This document shows positions 1 through 5,259 of a DNA stretch of 7,555 bases, in pieces. The notes below the pieces were generated by a model. That model had not been told where the DNA came from. It was given only the letters and a program-made list of their open reading frames with translations, and ran no database searches. Where the stretch lies: positions 1 through 7,555 of the forward strand of contig JBOGDF010000275.1 of NCBI GenBank assembly GCA_050701635.1, in the 5' to 3' direction. Every line of letters starts with the position of its first letter. The stretch's first letter is position 1. The stretch is from WHSM01 sp050701635 (lineage in GTDB: Bacteria; Actinomycetota; Actinomycetes; Mycobacteriales; Micromonosporaceae). The position numbers were made by a program, and so were the translations under genes.

Positions 1-1232
1 CCGTACGGCTGCCGCTGGCGGGCGGTCTCGGCGCCGCGCTGGTGCTGTCCGCGGATACGGCCGCCCAGCTGCTGCAGCCCCCGTCGGCGGGGTACGGGGA
101 GCTGCCGGTGGGCGTACTGACCGCGCTGCTGGGCGGGCCGGTGTTCGTACTGCTGGCGCGCCGGGTGACCACCGGCGACGCCGACGTGGGAGCCGCCGTG
201 GTGACCGCCCGCCGCCGGCCCGCCGCGGGCTACGGCGTGGCGCTGGCGGTCGGGCTGGTGGCGCTCGGCGGCGCGGTGTTCGCCGCGCTGGGCGTGGGCG
301 ACGTGGACGTCGCCTGGACGGCGCTGTGGCAGGCGCTGGTGAGCGGCGGCGATGCGGTGGCCGCGGAGATGGTGAGCTTCCGGCTGCCCCGGATCCTGGT
401 CGCGGCGGCCGCCGGTGCGGCGCTGGCCGGGGCCGGGGTCGCGGTGCAGGCGGTGGTACGCAATCCGCTCGCCGAGCCGAGCCTGATCGGCATCACCGGC
501 GGCGCCTCGGTGGCCGCCGTACTGGTGATCATGACGTTGCCGAACGCGCCCGCGCTGGTGTTGCCGCTGGCCGCGGCGCTCGGCGGCATGGTGGCACTCG
601 CGCTGGTGGTGCTGCTCGCCTCCGGTACGGGATTGGCGCGGCGGGGTGCCGGCCCGGGGCGCGGCGGGCTGGACCCGACCCGGGTGGTGCTGGTCGGGCT
701 CGGCGTCGCCGCGACCTCGTCCGCGCTGGTCACGCTGCTGGTGTCGAGCGCCCAGATGAACATCTCCGGCGCGCTGACCTGGCTCGCCGGCAGCACGTAC
801 GCCCGGGACTACTACGCGCTCGGCTGGCTGGTGGCGCCGGGGCTCGCGGCGGTGGCGCTGGTGGCGGCGGCCCGGTCGGTGGACCTGATGGCGCTGGGGG
901 AGGAGCTGCCGCGGGCGCTGGGGCTGTCGCTGGGGCGGGTCCGGCTGCTGGTGCTGGCGACCGGCGCGGTGCTGGCGACCGGGGCGGTGGCGGCGGTCGG
1001 GGCGGTCGGCTTCGTCGGCCTGGTGGCGCCGCATCTGGCACGCCGGCTGGTCGGCTCCGGTACGGCACGGCTGGCGCCGATGGCGATGACGCTGGGCGCC
1101 GTACTGGTGGTGGCCGCCGACGCGGTGGGGCGCGCGCTGCTGGCGCCGGTGGAGATCCCGGTGGGCGTGGTGACGGCGGTGCTCGGGGCGCCGTACCTGG
1201 TCTGGCTGCTGCGGCGTACGCCCGCGGCGTGA
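1..1232 (+). CDS. FecCD-family iron-siderophore ABC transporter permease, two-domain FhuB-like fusion, 5' partial
   Basis: This is an inner-membrane permease that would move ferric-siderophore using a FecE/FhuC-type ATPase and a lipoprotein receptor, neither of which is in the window. The frame is open from base 3 (the first complete codon), so the GTG at 42 is internal. The first ~55 codons match the end of a FecCD domain (ADTAAQLL, then ELPVGVLTALLGGPVF). After a linker a complete second FecCD domain follows: RLPRIL at 381-398, RNPLAEPSLIG from 459, the ATPase-coupling loop LGEELPRALGLS from 894, FVGLVAPH at 1011-1034, and a second EIPVGVVTAVLGAPYLVWLLRR before the TGA at 1230-1232. Many hydrophobic Ala/Val/Leu segments are consistent with about ten membrane helices in this half. 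Two domain endings in one frame imply a fused FhuB-like protein of roughly 650-700 residues, although the N-terminal half is not visible. The substrate is probably the siderophore made by the downstream synthetase. Confidence 0.93.
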   Translation, partial: VRLPLAGGLGAALVLSADTAAQLLQPPSAGYGELPVGVLTALLGGPVFVLLARRVTTGDADVGAAVVTARRRPAAGYGVALAVGLVALGGAVFAALGVGDVDVAWTALWQALVSGGDAVAAEMVSFRLPRILVAAAAGAALAGAGVAVQAVVRNPLAEPSLIGITGGASVAAVLVIMTLPNAPALVLPLAAALGGMVALALVVLLASGTGLARRGAGPGRGGLDPTRVVLVGLGVAATSSALVTLLVSSAQMNISGALTWLAGSTYARDYYALGWLVAPGLAAVALVAAARSVDLMALGEELPRALGLSLGRVRLLVLATGAVLATGAVAAVGAVGFVGLVAPHLARRLVGSGTARLAPMAMTLGAVLVVAADAVGRALLAPVEIPVGVVTAVLGAPYLVWLLRRTPAA

Positions 1233-1244
1233 GCCTGCCTGGCA

Positions 1245-1464
1245 TCAGATCCGGACCCGACCGACCACCCTGACGGGAAGTACGCAGGCGAGCGCGTCGA
1301 CGAAGTGCCGTCGCCGCCGGACCAGACTGAGCGCGACCGAGCAGGGCAGGACACGGCCGCACGAGCACATCGCACCTTGCCGTGTGATCGGTGAGCAACA
1401 CATCGGCGGTACGGATCTGCTCACGGGCGTACCCGACAAACTGCGCCGTCGAGAGCCTGCCCAT
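1245..1464 (-). pseudogene. Small CxCGRxxPC-motif protein gene, interrupted by a one-base frameshift
   Basis: The ATG at 1464-1462 overlaps the upstream stop as TGATG and has a GGGGGGA ribosome site 7 bases upstream. The first 27 codons read MGRLSTAQFVGYAREQ, then IRTADVLLTDH. In that frame the protein then becomes arginine/proline-rich and runs to 730, antisense to the permease, which is not credible. Skipping one base near 1383 moves translation into the frame that reads RQGAMCSCGRVLPCSVALSL, then VRRRRHF, and stops at 1245. The rebuilt product is about 72 residues, with a Cys-x-Cys-Gly-Arg-x-x-Pro-Cys cluster that could bind zinc. I recall the general form of such small actinobacterial proteins but cannot name a family. 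The break could be real decay, a sequencing error or a recoding site. The gene sits 12 bases from the convergent permease stop. The cause of the frameshift is uncertain, and so is whether any product is made. Confidence 0.5.
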
Positions 1465-1574
1465 CAGCGAATCCCCCCGAGGGTGTCGACGCGCCCGGTG
1501 CCCCGGTCCCGGGTCACTGGCGGTCCGCCGATCGACGGCCGTACCTCGTAGGAATGCGTCCGTTGATAACGCAT
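1464..1574 (-). CDS. Small 36-codon ORF, first gene of a coupled pair under the GntR-type operator
   Basis: The ATG at 1574-1572 is preceded by GAGGGG (complement of 1581-1586) with a 6-base gap, an ideal ribosome site. This start is preferred over the longer in-frame start at 1655, which lies downstream-strand of the operator arms and has no such signal. The peptide begins MRYQRTHSYEVRPSIGGPP, continues VTRDRGTGRVDTLGGIR, and is hydrophilic with no signal peptide or membrane segment. Its TGA shares an A with the ATG of the next gene (TGATG), so the two are translationally coupled. A promoter and the palindromic operator lie about 50 bases upstream, divergent from the methyltransferase gene. 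I do not recognise a family. The strong translation signals and coupling are the main support. It could be a leader peptide for the second gene rather than a functional protein. Confidence 0.55.
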   Translation of the reverse strand: MRYQRTHSYEVRPSIGGPPVTRDRGTGRVDTLGGIR

Positions 1575-1626
1575 CGTGAACCCCTCAACTCGCGGTCCTG
1601 ATGGCCGCCTGCGACAAGTTGGCGTC

Positions 1627-1655
1627 AGCGTATACGTAGCTTCGTATACGCACAA
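1627..1655 (-). promoter_or_regulatory. Putative promoter of the small-ORF pair, with the operator filling its spacer
   Basis: On the minus strand, TTGTGC (1655-1650) and TACGCT (1632-1627, fits TANNNT) are separated by 17 bases. Transcription would start near 1620, giving a leader of about 46 bases before the ATG at 1574. The palindromic operator covers the whole spacer, so a bound repressor would exclude RNA polymerase. The same TACGCTGA string lies in front of gntR. This is inference from sequence alone. Confidence 0.4.
1628..1651. promoter_or_regulatory. Palindromic operator A, likely GntR-family regulator site
   Basis: Two 9-bp arms, GCGTATACG (1628-1636) and CGTATACGC (1643-1651), are exact reverse complements around a 6-bp centre TAGCTT. 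Each arm contains the self-complementary octamer CGTATACG. The site lies between the divergent methyltransferase gene and small-ORF pair. A variant occurs in front of the gntR gene at 3352-3371: both share TCAGCGTAT on the left and AGCTTCGTATACG on the right, and differ only in the central bases (ACGT here, C there). Shared sequence upstream of the regulator and its neighbours is the usual sign of an autoregulated local regulon. No binding has been shown. Confidence 0.7.
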
Positions 1656-1675
1656 CCGGCGAAGCCTCGGCGGCC

Positions 1676-1681
1676 TACACT
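1676..1681 (+). promoter_or_regulatory. Putative -10 element of the methyltransferase gene
   Basis: TACACT fits TANNNT and lies 25 bases after the operator. A good -35 is not visible at 17-18 bases upstream (CAACCG at 1653-1658). Transcription would begin near 1688, just ahead of the ribosome site at 1717-1723. Support is weak. Confidence 0.3.
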
Positions 1682-1729
1682 CAGAGCCATCTCATGCGGA
1701 CGAACCGTGTCGAAGAGGGAGGACGCCGG

Positions 1730-2578
1730 GTGGCGGAGTGGAGTGCGGTGGCCGAGCTAACCGCGGAGCGTCGCGATGAACTGGCCGAGCTGCTGGCTGA
1801 CCAGGGTCGTCTTCGAGTCGAGCACCCCCGGGTCGCCGAGTACCTGGACACCGCGCCGCTGCTCCTGGGGACGGGGGACGATCAAGCGGATGCGGAGTTC
1901 GATGTGCGCCTGGTGCACTACATGACCGGTGACAGCTCTGTGAGCGTGAATCCGTATTGGGACATCGTGGCGCCGTCAGTCTCGTCGTCCGGGAACCGCC
2001 GTGTCGTCAACGGTGGCCGACCGGATGGGAGCGCTCGACTGGCCTTTGCGCAGACAATTCTGCACGCGGCTTACGCCTACGCGATTCCGTCGCCAGAGAC
2101 GATCGCGTGGATGTCAGAATTCTGTGCAGGCCACGCCGTCGTTGAGCTGGGAGCGGGCCGAGGGTACTGGGCAGCCCAACTGTCCCGTGCCGGGCTGACG
2201 ATCGACGCGTACGACGTTGAGCCGCCGGACCGGGCGGGCAACGTGTCATTCCCCGCTGCACAGGGGCTGGTGCCGGAATGGCATCCTGTCGGCGACCTCC
2301 CCGAAGATGGCTCGCGGAGCCATCTCCAGTCGGATTGCGTGCTCTTTCTCTGCTGGCCGCCGGCATGGGGCAGTGCGATGGCCTCAGAAGCGCTCAGCGC
2401 CTTCGAGAGGGCCGGCGGCGAACTCCTGGTTTACATCGGGGAGGCCAAGGGCGGCAAGACGGGCGATGACGCGTTCTTCGATGCCCTTTCAGCTGGTTGG
2501 GCACTGGATTCCACCGACTCGCGGTACGTCTCGTGGTGGAACCTCGCCGACGCAGCGCAGGGTTGGGTGCGGCGGTGA
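1730..2578 (+). CDS. Class I SAM-dependent methyltransferase-like protein, unknown substrate
   Basis: This is a predicted cytoplasmic protein of 282 residues. The GTG at 1730 is chosen because GGGAGGA (1717-1723) sits 6 bases before it; the in-frame ATG at 1694 lies before this ribosome site and would add 12 residues. An N-terminal region of about 130 residues (charged helices, then VHYMTGDSSVSVNPYWDI) precedes a Rossmann core. Motif I is VVELGAGRGYWAA at 137-149, the acidic second strand ends in DVEPP at 162-166, and a motif IV-like strand reads CVLFLCWPPAW at 203-213. The WPP resembles the (D/N)PP(Y/W) of amino-methyltransferases but lacks the leading Asp/Asn, so the target cannot be assigned to DNA, RNA, protein or a small molecule. 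It is divergent from the small ORFs across the palindromic operator and convergent with gntR, 31 bases apart. Base composition is lower in GC than the flanking iron genes, suggesting transfer as part of a module. Confidence 0.82.
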   Translation: MAEWSAVAELTAERRDELAELLADQGRLRVEHPRVAEYLDTAPLLLGTGDDQADAEFDVRLVHYMTGDSSVSVNPYWDIVAPSVSSSGNRRVVNGGRPDGSARLAFAQTILHAAYAYAIPSPETIAWMSEFCAGHAVVELGAGRGYWAAQLSRAGLTIDAYDVEPPDRAGNVSFPAAQGLVPEWHPVGDLPEDGSRSHLQSDCVLFLCWPPAWGSAMASEALSAFERAGGELLVYIGEAKGGKTGDDAFFDALSAGWALDSTDSRYVSWWNLADAAQGWVRR

Positions 2579-2589
2579 CTCCGAACGGG

Positions 2590-2621
2590 ACCGACCGGCT
2601 GAGCTGACGCTATCGGTTGGT
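2590..2621. terminator. Weak possible bidirectional terminator between convergent genes
   Basis: ACCGACCG (2590-2597) can pair with CGGTTGGT (2614-2621) as an 8-bp stem with one G-T pair and a 16-base loop. It lies in and beside the 31-bp gap between the methyltransferase and gntR stops. There is no T-tract on either strand and the loop is large, so this is only suggestive. Confidence 0.22.
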
Positions 2622-3302
2622 AGGAGCGCGGCTATCTGGCGTGAGGACCATGCGGAACACGAAGGCGTCGTATCGGTCGCGCGGGTAAGACACCTCCGAC
2701 ACCATGATCAGCCGACCGTCCGCGGTCAGGTACCGCTGATGAATCGTCTTGGCGAGATCGCCAGGGGCCGTACCTAGCCATGCGGCGTGAGTCGGCGCCG
2801 GGATTCGGTCGGCAACTGTCTCCTCCAGAATGGCGGCGTCAGATGTGTCGGCCACGTCGCGCGGCTGATAGGTGTCAGAGCAGGAAACCGGTCGGCCCTC
2901 TTCGCTGACACGGGTGAGGGTGTGGATGACCTCGTCACCCGGTGAAATGCCGAAAGCTTGAGCCAGTTCGTCGGTGGCAGGAACCTGCTCCGACTCGCGG
3001 TCGATTCCGATCTCTCGTTCGGATTCATTGCGGAAGGTGGCTTCGGGATCCTCCATCTGGCGTTCCGGGGAAACTCGAACCAGGTTGGGGCGGTCCGCCA
3101 CGAAGATGCCGCGTCGTCGAACGGACCGGACAAGGCCCTGGCTCTGCAAGAGCTCGATGGCCTTCCGTACGACGATCTCCGACACGTTGCTTCGTTGTGC
3201 GATTTCGGCGTAGCTGGGTAGCTGTGAGGCAGGCGGAAGATCGCCGCTGCGAATGCGTCGTGCGTATGTGCCAGCGATCGAAACATAGGCCGGTTCCGGC
3301 AT
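2610..3302 (-). CDS. GntR-family transcriptional regulator, HutC subfamily (winged helix plus UTRA domain)
   Basis: The product is 230 residues, a normal length for HutC-type regulators. An N-terminal winged helix spans about residues 5-70: YVSIAGTYARRIRSGDLPP, then LPSYAEIAQRSNVSEIVVRK with the recognition helix at about 40-50, and a wing ending GIFVAD. Residues about 90-225 match a UTRA ligand-binding domain, including PATDELAQAFGISPGDEV, PVSCSDTYQPRDVA and a final YDAFVFRMVL strand. The ATG at 3302-3300 has GAGAGGA (complement of 3312-3318) 9 bases upstream; another ATG at 3310 is in a different frame. Its promoter region carries a variant of operator A, so autoregulation and control of the methyltransferase and small ORFs are likely. 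The UTRA ligand cannot be predicted. Similar regulators occur on actinobacterial conjugative elements, but no conjugation genes are visible here. GC is lower than in the flanking iron genes. Confidence 0.9.
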   Translation of the reverse strand: MPEPAYVSIAGTYARRIRSGDLPPASQLPSYAEIAQRSNVSEIVVRKAIELLQSQGLVRSVRRRGIFVADRPNLVRVSPERQMEDPEATFRNESEREIGIDRESEQVPATDELAQAFGISPGDEVIHTLTRVSEEGRPVSCSDTYQPRDVADTSDAAILEETVADRIPAPTHAAWLGTAPGDLAKTIHQRYLTADGRLIMVSEVSYPRDRYDAFVFRMVLTPDSRAPTNR

Positions 3303-3350
3303 ATCGCCATGTCCTCTCAGCTCACTATCCGCCCTTCGGCGAGCATTCTC

Positions 3351-3356
3351 AGCGTA
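3351..3356 (-). promoter_or_regulatory. Putative -10 element of gntR
   Basis: On the minus strand, TACGCT (3356-3351) fits TANNNT and lies in the same TACGCTGA string as the small-ORF promoter. Transcription would start near 3344, leaving a leader of about 42 bases. A convincing -35 is not visible at 17 bases (CGCTCT). It lies inside operator B. Confidence 0.3.
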
Positions 3357-3371
3357 TCAGCTTCGTATACG
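3352..3371. promoter_or_regulatory. Operator B, variant of the GntR-type site in front of gntR
   Basis: The left part GCGTAT (3352-3357) and the right part AGCTTCGTATACG (3359-3371) are identical to operator A, but the centre is three bases shorter, so only the right octamer CGTATACG (3364-3371) is intact. It lies in the 133-bp divergent region between gntR and the siderophore synthetase, 50 bases upstream of gntR and 35 bases upstream of the iron box. Weaker symmetry at the regulator's own promoter could mean lower affinity than at site A. It might also affect the synthetase promoter. Confidence 0.6.
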
Positions 3372-3399
3372 TAAGAGCGCCGGTGGCGTCTACGCGAGC

Positions 3400-3428
3400 T
3401 TGCGGTTTAGGTAAGGCTTACCTAAGCT
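3400..3428 (+). promoter_or_regulatory. Putative leaderless promoter of the siderophore synthetase gene
   Basis: TTGCGG (3400-3405) and TAAGCT (3423-3428, fits TANNNT) are separated by 17 bases. The start point would be at about 3435-3436, at or next to the ATG at 3436. Only GCTAATCGCC lies between the iron box and the ATG, and no Shine-Dalgarno is present, which agrees with a leaderless message. The iron box fills the spacer and overlaps the -10. Confidence 0.5.
3407..3425. promoter_or_regulatory. Iron box (DmdR/IdeR-type operator)
   Basis: TTAGGTAAGGCTTACCTAA is a perfect inverted repeat with 9-bp arms around a central G. It agrees with the established actinobacterial iron-box consensus TTAGGTTAGGCTAACCTAA at 17 of 19 positions. 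It ends 10 bases before the synthetase ATG and covers the promoter spacer and part of the -10. The expected role is Fe(II)-DmdR/IdeR repression of siderophore synthesis in iron-replete cells. Confidence 0.92.
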
Positions 3429-3435
3429 AATCGCC

Positions 3436-5259
3436 ATGCCTACCGATCTTGATGTCCGTACGGCTGGGCCGGAGGCCTGGCAGGAAGCGAACCGCCGGTT
3501 GCTCGCCAAGGCGCTCGGGGAGTGGTGCTTCGAGGAGATGCTGAAGCCGGTGGAGACCGGCGACGGCGGCTACCGGGTGGAGCTGGACGGGGGAGTCTCC
3601 TACCGGTTCGCCGCCACGCCGGGAGCGTTCGGCTGGCTACGGGTGGATCCTGAGTCGATCACCCGGGTCGGGGCCGGGATGCTGGGCAACGAGATCGGGG
3701 AGCCGGCCACCGACGCGCTGCGGTTCCTGGTCGACGCGGCCGACACCATCGGCACCGACGCGTCCACGCTGGCGACGTACCTCACGGAGCTGTCGGCGAC
3801 GCTCGCCGCCGACGCGCAGCGCCTGGCGTACGACACGGAGACCGCGGCCGACCTGCGCGGACTCGGGCACGCCGAGCTGGAGTGCCGGATGACCGGCCAC
3901 AACTGGCTGGTGGCGAACAAGGGCCGGCTGGGCTTCTCCGCCACCGACGTACGCCGCTACGCCCCCGAATCCGCCCAACCGGTCGCGCTGCGCTGGTACG
4001 CCGTCCACCGCGGCCTGGCCGAATTCCGCGGTACGCCGGAGCTGTGCGAGCAGGAGCTGCTGGCCCGCGAGTTGGACGAGCCGACCCAGGTCGAGTTCGC
4101 CGCCCGGCTGCGGCAGGAGGGGCTGACCCCGGACAGCTACGTCTGGCTGCCGGTGCACCCGTGGCAGGCCGACCACGCGCTGGCGGTGCTGCACGCCGCC
4201 GACGTGGCGCAGCGCCGGATCGTGCCGCTCGGCGACAGCGCGGACGCGTACCTGCCCGGCCAGTCGATCCGCACCATGGCGAACATCGGCACCCCCGGCC
4301 GGTACGACGTCAAGCTGCCGCTCAAGATCCTCAACACTCTGGTGTGGCGCGGCATCCCGCCGCACTGCACCGCCGGCGCCCCGGTGGTGACCCAGTGGCT
4401 GCGCGGCATCCTCGACACCGACCCGTTCCTGGTCGAGCAGTGCCGCACGGTGTTCCTCGGCGAGGTGGCCTCGGTGACGGTGCGGCACCCGTACCTGTCG
4501 CAGCTGGCGGGCACGCCGTACCAGCATCTGGAGACGCTGGGGTGCATCTGGCGGGAGTCGGTGGCGTCCCGGCAGGACCCGGGGGAGCGGGTACGCACCT
4601 TCGCGTCGCTGCTGCACACCGACACCGGCGGCACCGCGTTCGTCGCCGAGCTGGTACGCGCGTCCGGCCTGGCGCCGACCGAGTGGCTGCGGCAGCTGTT
4701 CGCCACCGTGCTGGTGCCGATCATGCACGTCCTCTACCGGTACGGCGTCACCTTCAACCCGCACGGCCAGAACACCCTGCTCGGCTTCGACGATGCCGAA
4801 CGCCCCGTGCGGCTCTACCTCAAGGACTTCGTCGACGACGTGTGCGTGTCGTACACCCACGTACCGGAGCGCGGGCCGGAGCCGGACAGCCACGACCACG
4901 TACTGCCCCGCAAGCACCCGTCGGTGATCCGGCAGCACGTGATCGACCAGGTGTTCGTCGGCCACTTCCGGTATCTGGCCCCGCTCGGCGCGGCGCAGCT
5001 CGGCGTACCAGAGAAAGACTTCTGGGCTTTGGTACGGCGCACCGTGACCGACTTCCAGGCCGAGTTCGCGCAGCGGTTCCCCGAGCTGACCGGCCGGTTC
5101 GCCGAGTACGACCTGCTGGCGCCCCGGATCCCCCGGTACGCCCTGAACCGGGACCGCCTGGTCGTCACCCGGTACGGCGACCGCGCGCTGCGCCATGCGC
5201 TGCACCCCAACGGCACCCTGCCGAGCCCGCTAGCTCTCGAGGGACTCGCTCTCGAGTGA
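3436..5259 (+). CDS. IucA/IucC-family NRPS-independent siderophore (NIS) synthetase, DesD-like
   Basis: NIS synthetases adenylate a carboxylate and condense it with an amine or alcohol to build siderophores. The 607 residues match the usual family size of about 580-620. Conserved family blocks appear in order: KALGEWCFEE near 25-34, MTGHNWLVANKGRLGF at 152-167, LPVHPWQ at 238-244, SIRTM at 277-281, KLPLKI with K293 and K297, HGQN at 443-446, and YLKDF with K463-D464. The blocks around 277-297 and 443-464 form the ATP and acyl-adenylate site in characterised members. GHN replaces the more common GHP in the second block. Overall layout resembles DesD, but type (A, B or C) and product cannot be decided from sequence alone, and no amine-modifying or hydroxylase genes are visible. 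An iron box and leaderless promoter precede it. The last 30 bases overlap the convergent GNAT gene within a tandem duplication that gives the tail LALEGLALE. Confidence 0.93.
   Translation: MPTDLDVRTAGPEAWQEANRRLLAKALGEWCFEEMLKPVETGDGGYRVELDGGVSYRFAATPGAFGWLRVDPESITRVGAGMLGNEIGEPATDALRFLVDAADTIGTDASTLATYLTELSATLAADAQRLAYDTETAADLRGLGHAELECRMTGHNWLVANKGRLGFSATDVRRYAPESAQPVALRWYAVHRGLAEFRGTPELCEQELLARELDEPTQVEFAARLRQEGLTPDSYVWLPVHPWQADHALAVLHAADVAQRRIVPLGDSADAYLPGQSIRTMANIGTPGRYDVKLPLKILNTLVWRGIPPHCTAGAPVVTQWLRGILDTDPFLVEQCRTVFLGEVASVTVRHPYLSQLAGTPYQHLETLGCIWRESVASRQDPGERVRTFASLLHTDTGGTAFVAELVRASGLAPTEWLRQLFATVLVPIMHVLYRYGVTFNPHGQNTLLGFDDAERPVRLYLKDFVDDVCVSYTHVPERGPEPDSHDHVLPRKHPSVIRQHVIDQVFVGHFRYLAPLGAAQLGVPEKDFWALVRRTVTDFQAEFAQRFPELTGRFAEYDLLAPRIPRYALNRDRLVVTRYGDRALRHALHPNGTLPSPLALEGLALE

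Noticed and set aside
951..986. 18-bp direct repeat in the permease (VLATGA twice)
   Set aside because: The helix has the same length to FVGL as in FhuB-type permeases, so this looks like low-complexity membrane sequence rather than a meaningful duplication.
1233..1262. Possible terminator after the permease
   Set aside because: Only short, unconvincing pairings such as CCCG/CGGG were seen, with no T-tract.
730..1464. Full 244-codon minus-strand frame beginning at the small-gene start
   Set aside because: Only the first 27 codons look like protein. The rest is proline/arginine-rich and antisense to the permease, which fits a frameshifted small gene better.
1694..1729. Upstream ATG start for the methyltransferase
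   Set aside because: The strong ribosome site GGGAGGA lies after this ATG and 6 bases before the GTG at 1730; no ribosome site precedes 1694.
3637..5205. Long minus-strand open frame of 522 codons antisense to the siderophore synthetase
   Set aside because: It is arginine/histidine/valine-rich low-complexity sequence without domains, a typical shadow in high-GC DNA. The plus strand carries clear NIS synthetase motifs.
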